DNA of 64,000 bases from Micromonospora sp. WMMD1082 (GTDB lineage: Bacteria > Actinomycetota > Actinomycetes > Mycobacteriales > Micromonosporaceae), in the NCBI RefSeq assembly GCF_029626175.1, contig NZ_JARUBM010000002.1:5473001-5537000 (forward strand). Direction: 5' to 3'. The number at the start of each line of letters is the position of its first letter. The first letter of the stretch is position 1. The notes under the pieces are model-generated. The model was not told the DNA's origin. It did no database searches and saw only the letters and a program-made list of their open reading frames with translations. This document shows positions 43,342-51,214 of the stretch, piece by piece. Both the position numbers and the translations under genes were made by a program.

Positions 43342-43593
43342 TCAGCTCGCCGTCCTCGTTGACAGCCAACCGAAGTCACCCTGCTTGGTGCCCATCAGTT
43401 CCGGCCGTGTCGCGCCCGGCTGTCGTCGGGGCAGCCGCGCCGACAGCAGGAACACCTTGGCTGCCGCTTCGTGCTTCGCGCACGGTCCGAGTACCTTGCA
43501 CGCCACACATAGCCCGTCACCGCTGGACACCGCGTGTCGGTCCAACATCGCTTGCGCATGGTCGATCTGCTGACCGCCGTGATAGGTAGCCAT
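43342..43593 (-). CDS. Small Cys-containing protein
   Basis: An 83-residue protein with a CxxCxxxxxC cluster (CVACKVLGPC, residues 29-38) after HAQAMLDRHAVSSGDGL. The cluster has the same spacing as the one in the 133-residue protein at 41286-41687. The start ATG 43593 lies one base after the TGA of the 45-residue gene. Possibly a zinc-binding accessory. Function unknown. Confidence 0.55.
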   Translation of the reverse strand: MATYHGGQQIDHAQAMLDRHAVSSGDGLCVACKVLGPCAKHEAAAKVFLLSARLPRRQPGATRPELMGTKQGDFGWLSTRTAS

Positions 43594-43594
43594 G

Positions 43595-43732
43595 TCACGA
43601 GCCCTCGTGCTCGTGGCGGGGCAGGCGAATCTGACCATCGATCGGCCCCACCTGTATGAGCAGCCTGCCGGTGCTGTGCTTGCAGGCAGGCCCGTGGACC
43701 TCGGTCACGTCGCTGACCATGAACGTGATCAT
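43595..43732 (-). CDS. Small 45-residue protein
   Basis: Starts MITFMVSDVTEVHGPACKHS and ends PRHEHEGS, with a single cysteine flanked by histidine. Its ATG overlaps the stop of the upstream 47-residue gene (ATGA), and its stop is one base from the next ATG. The coupling on both sides is the main support. Function unknown. Confidence 0.5.
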   Translation of the reverse strand: MITFMVSDVTEVHGPACKHSTGRLLIQVGPIDGQIRLPRHEHEGS

Positions 43733-43872
43733 CGGCGGTGCCCGGCAATCTTGTGGAGAAGATCGCTGGTCGTCGCGCCGCAGCGCGGACACCACCGACT
43801 CTTGACCTTGAATGACCAGAGCCCTGCGAGGTAGCCCGCCAGCAACGCGGCGAGCGTGGCTCCGAGCAACAT
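43729..43872 (-). CDS. Small 47-residue membrane protein with a CxxC
   Basis: The sequence opens MLLGATLAALLAGYLAGLW, one transmembrane helix, then SFKVKSRWCPRCGATTSDLL with a half zinc ribbon, and ends HKIAGHRR. First gene of the minus-strand group. The next two genes are linked by a 4-base overlap and a 1-base gap. The promoter should lie in 43,873-44,132 with the divergent XRE gene. Function unknown. Confidence 0.5.
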   Translation of the reverse strand: MLLGATLAALLAGYLAGLWSFKVKSRWCPRCGATTSDLLHKIAGHRR

Positions 43873-44034
43873 GCAGCATCAACCCCCTTCGCAGATCAGG
43901 GGGCCAGAGCGGACGGGCTTGCAGCTGAACCGCCCCGGCCTGCCGTCTGGGCCAGATCAAGACAAGTCTGCGTGAAACGCCCAACTGTGCCGTGAGAGCC
44001 CAACGGGATCAGGATGGCACGCACATCCGTAGGA

Positions 44035-44063
44035 TACAAGTTTGTGGATCACGCAAACTTGTA
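44035..44063. promoter_or_regulatory. Palindromic operator between divergent island operons
   Basis: TACAAGTTTG (44035-44044) and CAAACTTGTA (44054-44063) are perfect 10-base inverted arms with a nine-base spacer. ACAAGTTTG-type half-sites are, from memory, seen upstream of XRE/DUF397 loci. The site could control both the rightward XRE-DUF397 pair and the leftward small-protein operon. Confidence 0.75.
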
Positions 44064-44132
44064 GGACACAGAACCGGGGATCGGGACCAGTCATGATCAC
44101 CTGGTTGCACCCCACCGATCGTGTAGCGGACG

Positions 44133-44996
44133 ATGGACAGCGTGACGACGAGGCATGGGCCTACGCTGCGTGCGCAGTGGTTGGGTCAGCAGATCAAAGA
44201 AATCCGCGAAGGTGCCGGAATCACCCTGAAGCAGGCGGGCGAGTATCTGGAGCGTGACCCGTCGACCGTGAGCCGGTTCGAGTCAGCCGAGTACCCCATC
44301 CGGCGTGCCGATCTACTCGCCCTGCTGGACTTCTACTCGGTCAGCGACCAACGACGCCGCGCGGGACTGCTGACCTTGCGGGAGGAGGTGTGGCAGAAGG
44401 GCTGGTGGGACGGCTTCGCCGATGCGGTGGATCGACGGTTCATCGACTACGTGTGGCTGGAGTCCCGCGCCCAGGCGATCCACTCGTTCGATGGCACCCT
44501 CCTGCCTGGCTTGCTCCAGACCAGTCCGTACGCCGAGGCGGCGATTCGTGCAGCCGATCCGGACCTTGGAGACGAGCAGGTCATGCGGGCGGTTGAGCTT
44601 CGGATCATGCGTCAGCAAGTGCTCACCGGCGACGAGCCGACGCAGCTTCACGCGATCCTCGATGAGGCCCTGTTGCTGCGCACGGCCCTCAAGCCCGAGG
44701 CGATGCGTGATCAGCTTCGACACCTCAGCGAGTGCGCCCACAGGCCGAACATCGAGATCCGGGTACTACCATTCAAAGCGGGTGCACACGCCAGCCCGGC
44801 GGGCGCGTTCAAGGTGTTCACGATGGTGGAGCCGTACCCCGATGTCGCGTACACCGAGACGCTCGGCGGCGCGATCTACGTCGAGACCCCAGGCGCTGAG
44901 CGGTTCGTCCAGACGTACGATCGGTTGCAGCGTGTGACCTTGACACCGGAAGAGTCAGCCGAGCGCATCTCGGCAGCGACAGAGGAGATAACGTGA
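44133..44996 (+). CDS. XRE-family regulator with DUF5753 domain
   Basis: A 287-residue regulator. The N-terminal HTH is LGQQIKEIREGAGITLKQAG, EYLERDPSTVSRFESAEY (residues 17-55). The DUF5753 domain has EVWQKGWWDGFADAVDRRFI near 88, LLPGLLQTSPYAEAAIRA near 122, and MVEPYPDVAYTETLGGAIYV near 233. ATG 44133; GTG 44142 is possible. Its stop overlaps the DUF397 start by four bases. Such pairs act as regulator and small partner in actinomycete development and silent clusters (WhiJ/AbaA-like). Confidence 0.9.
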   Translation: MDSVTTRHGPTLRAQWLGQQIKEIREGAGITLKQAGEYLERDPSTVSRFESAEYPIRRADLLALLDFYSVSDQRRRAGLLTLREEVWQKGWWDGFADAVDRRFIDYVWLESRAQAIHSFDGTLLPGLLQTSPYAEAAIRAADPDLGDEQVMRAVELRIMRQQVLTGDEPTQLHAILDEALLLRTALKPEAMRDQLRHLSECAHRPNIEIRVLPFKAGAHASPAGAFKVFTMVEPYPDVAYTETLGGAIYVETPGAERFVQTYDRLQRVTLTPEESAERISAATEEIT

Positions 44997-45238
44997 AGGC
45001 AGCAGAGACGCACGCGCCGGGCCGTCCGGACCTAGCGGGCGTCGCCTGGCACATCAGCACCAAGAGTGACAACGGTGGCGCGAGCTGCGTCGAGGCTGGG
45101 CCGCTCGCCGATGGAAGCGGGCGAGTCGCCGTGCGGCACAGCCACCACCCCGACGGCTCCGTGATCATTTACACCCGGGCCGAGTGGGAAGCATTCGTTG
45201 GCGGGGTCCGCGAGGGCGAGTTCGACTTCTTCGACTAG
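44993..45238 (+). CDS. DUF397 domain protein
   Basis: An 81-residue protein with the DUF397 core VAWHISTKSDNGGASCVEAG, VAVRHSHHPDGSVIIYTRAE and WEAFVGGVREGEFDF. GTG 44993 lies in the GTGA overlap with the DUF5753 regulator. Known DUF397 partners modulate or counteract the adjacent XRE protein. Confidence 0.92.
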   Translation: MKAAETHAPGRPDLAGVAWHISTKSDNGGASCVEAGPLADGSGRVAVRHSHHPDGSVIIYTRAEWEAFVGGVREGEFDFFD

Positions 45239-45360
45239 GCACACGCCGTGACCGGCTGAGACGACAGGACGGACGGGCGACTCCCATCGCATAGGGGGTC
45301 GCTGTTTGCTATCTACCTGCTGCTACCAACAGTTATGTCGTCGTCGCAAGAGCATCAAGG

Positions 45361-45397
45361 CAAGTGGGGTACCCCTGATCCAGGGGTACCCCACTTG
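45361..45397. terminator. Bidirectional terminator
   Basis: CAAGTGGGGTACCCCTG (45361-45377) and CAGGGGTACCCCACTTG (45381-45397) form a perfect 17-bp stem with a three-base loop in the 318-base gap between convergent genes. The rest of the gap has no gene that I can support. Confidence 0.85.
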
Positions 45398-45556
45398 ATC
45401 GATGTCTCACGGTCGGCTGGAGGTTATCCGGGAGGTCTCGGCGAGCGAACTCCCCGCCGCCGACGGGCCGCCCGCATCATCAGCTCCGGTCCGGAACAGG
45501 TGCGGACACCCGCCGACATTCGGTCGACGAAGGTTGACCCCGCCCCACTACTCCGC

Positions 45557-46387
45557 TCAGGGTCCTTCCTTCGTGTTCCTGGTCGCTCCTGCGGGCTGGC
45601 CGTTGACGCCGGAAGTCAACGGAACCTGCTCTGCCCTCAGAGCTTTCAGCAGCAGTGACGCGCGTTCGTTGGATACGCCGAGCCCGTTGTCGCGCATCGC
45701 GTCGACCAACCGGTCACGTGACAGGGGACGTCCCGTAGCCGCAAGCGCCGCGCGAGCCGCCCGTGCGGCCGGAAGCAGGTGCGCCACCGGACGCACGTCC
45801 AACGGCGCGGGGGCGGACGCCGTGTCGCTCGACCGCCCCGGCATGGACCCGGTGCCCTCTGCCGTCCTTCCGGTCGCGGACGGGCCTTGGAGCCCGATCA
45901 AGTCGTCCGCGGCCGGACCGGCGAGCGGTCCGCTGTCCGGGCCAGTCTGCGGGACCGTCCCGGGGACGACAGGACGATCGGCGGCCGTCCGCTGATCGTC
46001 TTCGCCGTGGTCGATCATGCTGAACAGCAGCTTGACCGAGACGAGCATCGACAGCGCCGGCCAGCCGGCCAGGACTTTGCCGATCACGCTGTCACCGCCG
46101 ACCGCGACGTTCGCGGCCAGGCTCGCGGCGGTGCCGACCACCAACGCGACCCACGGCAACCAACCCGTCCGCCGTCCCGCACGCCGCTGCACCACCATGT
46201 ACAACGCGGCGACGATCTCCAACCCGTCCACACTGATCGGGAACGCGAACGCCTTCCACCCATCCTGATCGTGTTCGGTCGCCAACTCGTGCATGTGCGC
46301 GAACGAGATCGTTCCCGCGACGACGGCCAACCCGGCGACGAACACCACGGTCACGGCCGTCAAGATCCGATCCGTACGGCTCCTCAC
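45557..46387 (-). CDS. DUF2637 membrane protein (Spd-like)
   Basis: A 276-residue protein with four transmembrane segments in the first 150 residues (ILTAVTVVFVAGLAVVAGTI, FPISVDGLEIVAALYMVV, LPWVALVVGTAASLAANVAV, VLAGWPALSMLVSVKLLFSM). The conserved SVDGLE lies in helix 2. The C-terminal half is cytosolic, with an HTH-like SRDRLVDAMRDNGLGVSNER. GTG 46387 overlaps the previous stop (GTGA). DUF2637 proteins are typical of actinobacterial integrative elements and plasmids, where Spd proteins help intramycelial spread; no transfer gene accompanies it here. Confidence 0.85.
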   Translation of the reverse strand: MRSRTDRILTAVTVVFVAGLAVVAGTISFAHMHELATEHDQDGWKAFAFPISVDGLEIVAALYMVVQRRAGRRTGWLPWVALVVGTAASLAANVAVGGDSVIGKVLAGWPALSMLVSVKLLFSMIDHGEDDQRTAADRPVVPGTVPQTGPDSGPLAGPAADDLIGLQGPSATGRTAEGTGSMPGRSSDTASAPAPLDVRPVAHLLPAARAARAALAATGRPLSRDRLVDAMRDNGLGVSNERASLLLKALRAEQVPLTSGVNGQPAGATRNTKEGP

Positions 46388-46758
46388 CACGACCACCCAC
46401 CATCGGCCTCGGCCTCGGTCGTGAGCAGCCGCAGCGCGGACAACACCTGGGATGCGTCCTGCGCCGCCATCGCGATCTCGGTATCGCCGTGCCGGATACG
46501 CAGGTAGGTGTCGCACGGCCACGGAGCGACAGCCTGCGTCAGAAACGCCTCGCCGGCCTGCGGCGAGAGGGCGATCACCGTGGTCAGGTCGAGGCGGATC
46601 GGCGCTGACCGGTGCTCACCGCTCCGAAACCCGTCAGCCTGACTCGCCGGATCGGCCGTACACCGCGAACGGTCACACCAGGCGGGATGACGCGGCTCGG
46701 CTGGGGTGCGGCGGCCCGCCGGCGTGGGTTGGCCTTCTGAACGCTGCGACCAACTCAT
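46384..46758 (-). CDS. DUF6907-like protein
   Basis: A 124-residue protein with HPAWCDRSRCTAD near residue 25 and a C-terminal alpha/beta part CDTYLRIRHGDTEIAMAAQD. This fits the DUF6907-like proteins that sit beside DUF2637 genes on actinobacterial elements; the family label is from memory. ATG 46758 follows GGAGG. Last island gene before the right junction, co-translated with the DUF2637 gene. Function unknown. Confidence 0.55.
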   Translation of the reverse strand: MSWSQRSEGQPTPAGRRTPAEPRHPAWCDRSRCTADPASQADGFRSGEHRSAPIRLDLTTVIALSPQAGEAFLTQAVAPWPCDTYLRIRHGDTEIAMAAQDASQVLSALRLLTTEAEADGGWSW

Positions 46759-46875
46759 CGGGCCACCTCCTCAAGGGAGGAAGGTGCCGCAGACGGTACG
46801 AACGCGGCGGCGACCGGGTCCACGATTCCTGGTCGTGTTGGGCCGCCACCGCCAACCGGTACCCAATCAAAACGG

Positions 46876-46903
46876 ACTACATGTGACGAAAATAGGGTGT
46901 CAA
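46876..46903 (-). promoter_or_regulatory. Possible promoter for the DUF6907-DUF2637 pair
   Basis: On the minus strand a perfect TTGACA (46898-46903) is followed after 16 bases by TGTAGT (46876-46881), 118 bases upstream of ATG 46758. It lies in the AT-richer last 230 bases of the island, which otherwise carry no gene. Confidence 0.4.
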
Positions 46904-46986
46904 ATGCCGGTATAGGGCTTGCCGGCCCTAGCCATGCATGGCAACTAGACGGTGAACGTTCGGGTGTGAACAACGCGGCTTGATAT

Positions 46987-47314
46987 GATCGTTGTCCACG
47001 TAGACGATCCGTGCCTCGGGCGCGACGCTCTGGGCGACCTCGTGAGTGTTCTGCATGGTGGGCAGGCCGGTGCCGATGTCCAGGAACTGCCGGATGCCCG
47101 CCTCGGCGGCCAGGTGGCGCACGGCACGGATGAGGAACCGGCGGGAGTGCCGCGCCATGAGGACGATCTCCGGGTAGACCTCGGCCACGGCGTCGCCGGC
47201 CGCCCGGTCGGACTGGAAGTTGTCCTTGCCGCCCATCCAGTAGTTCCAGATCCGCGCGGCGTGCGGCACCTCGGGCTGGAGCTTCGCGGTGAGTTCGGCA
47301 TCCGGGCTGGCCAT
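46987..47314 (-). pseudogene. SAM methyltransferase (DUF574 type), N-terminal half, cut by the island
   Basis: ATG 47314 opens MASPDAELTAKLQPEVPHAA. The DUF574 signature ARIWNYWMGGKDNFQSDRAA follows, with motif I RQFLDIGTGLPTMQNTHEVA and strand 2 EARIVYVDND, where the native sequence stops. Translation runs on through island DNA to a TGA at 46928, giving a 128-residue chimera that lacks half the fold. The matching C-terminal half is at 28,064-28,538. Both halves keep good codon structure, so the interruption looks recent. Confidence 0.92.
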
Positions 47315-47424
47315 GCCTGACTCCTATCGGAGGGGTCGGTGGGTCTAGATCGACATCGTACCCACGGCACGTCCACTGTCGACGACCTAGCGCCGGTTGC
47401 CGGCACTTGTCAGGCTGTCTGGTC

Positions 47425-47976
47425 ATGGACGCTGTCGCCACGCAGTTGCCCGCGCTACTCGGTGTGCTCGTCGGTACCGTCGGCACGATCGTCGCCACGT
47501 CGCTCGCCGACCGGTCACGATGGCGGCGGAACCAGACAGTGCGCTGGGACGAGCGCCGGCTCGACGCGTACGCCGAGTTCGCCCGGGCGCTCAAGGAGGT
47601 GCACACGATCGCCGGCCGGTTGATCGGCGGCTACCGCGATCGGGACGCCGAACTCGCCGCGCTGGCCGAGGCCGACTTCCGGCACACGCTCGCCTGGGAG
47701 AACGTCCTGCTGCTCGGCGACGGGCCCGCGGTGACCGCGGCGCGGGCGTGGCGGGACGCGGTGTGGGACATCGAGCGCCTCGCCCGCGACCGGTCGACCG
47801 ACCACCAGCTGCCGGACCTGCTGCACCGGGCCAACGAGGCACGGGACCGCTTCTACGACGCGGCGCGCGGCGGCCTCGGGGTCGGTGGGGGGTCGGTGGC
47901 CCAGGCCGCCCTGCTGGTGAGCAGGATCAGGCCCGAGCCCCGTGCCCCGCACGCCGGCACTGCTACCGACCACTGA
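47425..47976 (+). CDS. Membrane-anchored protein of unknown function
   Basis: A 183-residue protein with one N-terminal transmembrane segment (LPALLGVLVGTVGTIVATSL) followed by a basic DRSRWRRNQTVRWDERRLDA. A helical cytosolic domain follows (AYAEFARALKEVHTIAGRLI, then TAARAWRDAVWDIERLARDR). The pattern is common in short actinobacterial proteins of unknown role. ATG 47425 is preferred over TTG 47407. It is the first intact chromosomal gene right of the island. Confidence 0.7.
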   Translation: MDAVATQLPALLGVLVGTVGTIVATSLADRSRWRRNQTVRWDERRLDAYAEFARALKEVHTIAGRLIGGYRDRDAELAALAEADFRHTLAWENVLLLGDGPAVTAARAWRDAVWDIERLARDRSTDHQLPDLLHRANEARDRFYDAARGGLGVGGGSVAQAALLVSRIRPEPRAPHAGTATDH

Positions 47977-48043
47977 CCCGACCGGCTCAGATCGGGTGGG
48001 CGGGTTCGTCGGCTCGGGTCTGGTGGGCGGCGGGCTCGTCGGC

Positions 48044-48787
48044 TCAGGGCTGGTGGGCGGGCTCGTCGAGGATGGCGCTGAAGCGCTCCTCGGCCAGGTC
48101 GAGCTGTTCGAGGATGTGTTGTTTCACGGGCGCGGACAGGGGAGTGTCGGCGCGGGTGACCAGGTCGCGGTACACCGGCACCAGCGGACGGTACTTGCGG
48201 GCCGAGGACTCGACCTTCGGGCCGACAGAGTGGATCACCCCGACGCCGTTGTCGGTGAAGTCGGAAACCTTGATCACCCGGGCCCACGGTTCCCGTTCGA
48301 GGCTGGCGGCGACGTGCTCGTGGTACTGCTGGTGGCGGTCCCGATCCGGATCCCACGGCGGGTTGGTGACCGCCGCGACCAGGCGCGCCACCCGGGGACC
48401 GAACCGATCGGCGAGCACGGCCAGAGCTGCGGCGGTTGGGTCGGCGGCGAGCGGGTCGCCGGCGGGCGGGTCGGCGGCCAACTCGGCGGGGTGGTCCTCG
48501 ACGGCGTCGTGCAGCAGGCCGGCGACGATCACGTCGATGTCGCGTACCTGGTAGTGGTGCATCATCCGGATCGCCACCCGGAGCAGGTGGTTGAGGTAGG
48601 GCTCCCGGGACCGCCGGTCGTCGCGGTGCAACCGGGCGGCCAGGTCCAGCGCCTCGTCGAGGCGGCGCCGGTCGTCGGCGTCGAACGTCTCGCTCTCCAG
48701 CCGGAACCGCTCCCGCAGGCCGGCCTCGCCGTGCATCTCGGTGATCGCGTGCATCGGCATGGTGGCCAGGTACGGCGGCAACTCCAT
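48044..48787 (-). CDS. HD-domain hydrolase, RelA/SpoT (MESH1)-like
   Basis: A 247-residue protein with the HD metal site in order: His in REPYLNHLLRVAI (about residue 67), HD in VIVAGLLHDAVEDHP (about 92), and Asp in WARVIKVSDFTDN (about 170). The VED after HD and the late SDxxxN are the pattern of (p)ppGpp hydrolases. No synthetase or TGS domain is present, so it is a small alarmone-hydrolase candidate. ATG 48787. Convergent with the upstream membrane protein gene. Confidence 0.75.
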   Translation of the reverse strand: MELPPYLATMPMHAITEMHGEAGLRERFRLESETFDADDRRRLDEALDLAARLHRDDRRSREPYLNHLLRVAIRMMHHYQVRDIDVIVAGLLHDAVEDHPAELAADPPAGDPLAADPTAAALAVLADRFGPRVARLVAAVTNPPWDPDRDRHQQYHEHVAASLEREPWARVIKVSDFTDNGVGVIHSVGPKVESSARKYRPLVPVYRDLVTRADTPLSAPVKQHILEQLDLAEERFSAILDEPAHQP

Positions 48788-49134
48788 GCGTCTCTTATAT
48801 CCGATCTCCCCCACCTTCCGGTGGACCGGCGCTGCCCGCCGCCGTCGGCGGCTGAGAGGATCTGCCCAAGCTGGACGGCACTGTCGTCCTGGTGGCCGAC
48901 AACGAGTGGATCGCCCTCCCCAGCCCTCTGCTCCCTGAGCGTGGCACTGTGGCTGCTCGACACGCCGGCGCGTGAACAGCCACACCGCCACGTTGAGACA
49001 CACACCTCAAGGGACCAGGGCGCGCCATAGCAGATCGTGGTGGGCGATGGGGATTGTCCACAGCGGGCCTGTCGTCCACAGGTGTGGCGCTTCGCCGTTG
49101 TGGGACCTTGGCGCTGGGCGGCACGGTCGGTGGC

Positions 49135-50076
49135 ATGGACGCAGTGTTGGCGGAACTCGTGGAGCGCGGCCACGGCCTGGTGACCCGATCCGTCGTCGAG
49201 CAGGTCGTGCCGGAGTGGATCCTGCAACGGGCGTGCACCGACGGTGATCTGGTGCGGGTGCTCCCCGAGGTGTTCGCGGCAGCGCACCTGCTCGACGATC
49301 GGAGCGTCCCGCCGCTCACCCGGATCGGCCCGGCTCTCGGCCGTCGTGCGGTCTCCGCCTGGGTACGCGGGCGCGGCGCGCTCAGCCACCTCACCGCCCT
49401 CGATATCTGGGGGCTGCGCCGACAGCTGCCCGGGGAACTGCTGCACGTGAGCACGCCAGCCGCCAGCGGCCTGCGGAACCGGCCCGGAGTGCGGGTCCAC
49501 CGGCGCCGTCGCCTCACCCTCGGCCCACCGTCGGTGGTGGTACGACGAGGGCTGCCGGTGACCAACATCGAGCGGGCCCTCGTCGACTCCTGGCCGATGC
49601 TTTCCCTGGGCGAGCAGCGAGCGCCGATGATCAGGGCGGTCAACGATCGGCTGACCACCCCGGGGCGGTTGCGGGCGGCGCTCGACGGCACGGCGAGGCT
49701 GGCTGACCGAGTCGCGCTGCGTACGCTGCTGACCCGGCTCGCCGAGGGCTGCCGCAGTCCGTTGGAGATCTGGGGGCACGAGCGGGTCTTCACCGGCCCC
49801 GGAATGCCGGCGTTCCAGCGGCAGGCGCGCATCACGATCGGGCACCGCACCATCTACCTCGACCTGTTCGCCGAGCCGGAACGCGTCAACATCGAACTCG
49901 ACGGCGCCACCACCCATGGCGACCCCCGCCAGCGCGAGATCGACCTGCGCCGCGATGCGCAACTGGCTACCGTCGGCATTTTGGTCGTCCGTTTCGCCCA
50001 TCGTCGGCTCGTGCGCGAGCCGGAGGTCGTACGCCAAGAAACCCTCGCCATCCTGGCCAGCCGCCGACCCCGGTGA
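49135..50076 (+). CDS. AbiEi-like HTH plus DUF559 endonuclease-like protein
   Basis: A 313-residue protein. The N-terminal part (GLVTRSVVEQVVPEWILQRA, then LVRVLPEVFAAA and LSHLTALDIWGL) resembles the AbiEi antitoxin-like HTH and linker. The C-terminal part has ITIGHRTIYLDLFAEPERVN, IELDGATTHGDPRQREIDLR, RDAQLATVGILVVRF, a DUF559/Vsr-like nuclease core with acidic D, E-x-D and downstream D. ATG 49135 follows GGTGGC weakly. Such single proteins are frequent in actinobacteria; no toxin partner (AbiEii) is adjacent. Catalytic activity is untested. Confidence 0.7.
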   Translation: MDAVLAELVERGHGLVTRSVVEQVVPEWILQRACTDGDLVRVLPEVFAAAHLLDDRSVPPLTRIGPALGRRAVSAWVRGRGALSHLTALDIWGLRRQLPGELLHVSTPAASGLRNRPGVRVHRRRRLTLGPPSVVVRRGLPVTNIERALVDSWPMLSLGEQRAPMIRAVNDRLTTPGRLRAALDGTARLADRVALRTLLTRLAEGCRSPLEIWGHERVFTGPGMPAFQRQARITIGHRTIYLDLFAEPERVNIELDGATTHGDPRQREIDLRRDAQLATVGILVVRFAHRRLVREPEVVRQETLAILASRRPR

Positions 50077-50180
50077 TCCCCAGAACGACGCACTCGTAAT
50101 GCGTAGGGAGATCGGAACAGGCGTGAGTGGTCTTATGCTCTACCCGACCCTCCAGACGGGTGGACGAGGAGAGGCGGCGC

Positions 50181-51206
50181 GTGACTGTCGGGTACCGGAT
50201 GGCCAGATCTCGACGCCTCCTGCTGCCGCTTGTCGTCGCCGTTGTTGTCGGCGCCGTGGGCATGCTCGGCGTGTGGCTGCTGCGCGACGGCCCGCGATCC
50301 GAGGGCCGTCCCGTGTGGCTGGTGTTCACCTCCGTCGCGGCGCAGGTCTCCGTGCAGGGCAGGCAGGAGGAACGCTGCGTTGAGGCGGTGGCGCTGGGCG
50401 AGTGCCTGCCCGTCATCCGGGTCTTGCAGGAGCCGGATGAGCCGCTGCGCGCGATCTCGCTGACCGGGGTCGTCTCGACCGGGGTGGTGCTGCTGTACTG
50501 GGGCTGCCGAGAGGGGGCCGGTGTCGAGGTCTGCACACCGCTGCCGCAGGGGCCGGAGGACGTGGTGTGCGTGACCACGTCCAGCCTGGAAGACGTGACC
50601 GGGAAAGCGACCTGCGCCGAGTTCAGCAAGCCGGTACCCGGAGCGGCTGACCGCACCGAGGTGGTCACGTTCGCGCCGGTGGACGCCGACGGCGCCGCGG
50701 CTGACGGTTACCGCGTCACCGACGCCGGTGAGAGATACAAACTGGACGATTGCTCGCCCGCGTACGCCGCCACCGCGCCGGACATCGTGTCGTGCTTTCC
50801 GTTCGCGCTCGGCGCGCACGCCTGCTGGGTCGAGGCGAGCCGCGAGACGGTGCTCTGCGGAATGCCGGGCAGCAACGAGCTGCGCCGGCATGCGGTGCGG
50901 AAGAAACCGGGCCGGATCGAGCCACCCGCGGAAGATCAGCGCCAGCCTCTGGTGATCGAGCTTCGAGACGGCACGAGGTGCACGATGCGGTGGGGCGGCC
51001 CGCACCCGCCGCTGCCTGATCAGCTCACCGCCCGCTATCACTGCGGGGACCATGGCATTCTCGTGCAGCGGCTGGAGGCGCCACTGTGGGTCGAGGCCGA
51101 CCCGTTCTGGACGGTGGAGATTCTTCGGCTTGCCGATGTGCAGCAGGGCGACGCCGCGCCGCTCCGGCACGAGGTCGCGTTTCTGCACTACGCGGGCCGC
51201 CCGTAG
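50181..51206 (+). CDS. Membrane-anchored extracellular protein, unknown
   Basis: A 341-residue protein with a basic start and one transmembrane helix (RRLLLPLVVAVVVGAVGMLG). The extracellular part contains eleven cysteines, likely disulfide-bonded (for example RCVEAVALGECLPV, WGCREGAGVEVCTPL, CSPAYAATAPDIVSCFPF). No known domain is recognised. GTG 50181 has GGAG upstream. It ends nine bases before the end of a convergent membrane-anchored gene, and the pair may work on the same surface process. Confidence 0.65.
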   Translation: MTVGYRMARSRRLLLPLVVAVVVGAVGMLGVWLLRDGPRSEGRPVWLVFTSVAAQVSVQGRQEERCVEAVALGECLPVIRVLQEPDEPLRAISLTGVVSTGVVLLYWGCREGAGVEVCTPLPQGPEDVVCVTTSSLEDVTGKATCAEFSKPVPGAADRTEVVTFAPVDADGAAADGYRVTDAGERYKLDDCSPAYAATAPDIVSCFPFALGAHACWVEASRETVLCGMPGSNELRRHAVRKKPGRIEPPAEDQRQPLVIELRDGTRCTMRWGGPHPPLPDQLTARYHCGDHGILVQRLEAPLWVEADPFWTVEILRLADVQQGDAAPLRHEVAFLHYAGRP

Positions 51207-51214
51207 CGCGTGGG

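Larger units (their letters stand above)
28539..46991. mobile_element. 18.45-kb genomic island inserted in a DUF574 methyltransferase gene
   Basis: The boundaries are set by the two halves of the interrupted gene. Excising 28,539-46,991 leaves GATCG once and restores an unbroken reading frame across the SAM-binding strand. Inside are nested IS elements, regulators, a possible peptide-modification unit, a radical SAM/kinase/Nudix gene group, and DUF2637/DUF397/XRE genes of the kind common on actinobacterial integrative elements and plasmids. No integrase, excisionase, Rep or FtsK-like transfer protein is present. The inner ends show only a weak inverted similarity (GTCGGGTAGT against GCCGCGTTGT). 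The entry mechanism is unknown; an IS-mediated deletion of the integration module is possible, because the IS256-family element lacks matching flanks. Confidence 0.85.

Noticed and set aside
46673..46870. Minus-strand 65-codon frame at the right end of the island
   Set aside because: It overlaps the promoter and the start of the DUF6907-like gene in another frame, is Arg/Pro-rich and has no ribosome site.
28539..46991. Complete AICE/ICE
   Set aside because: DUF2637, XRE and DUF397 genes fit such elements, but no integrase, Rep, FtsK-like transfer gene, tRNA target or long att site is present.
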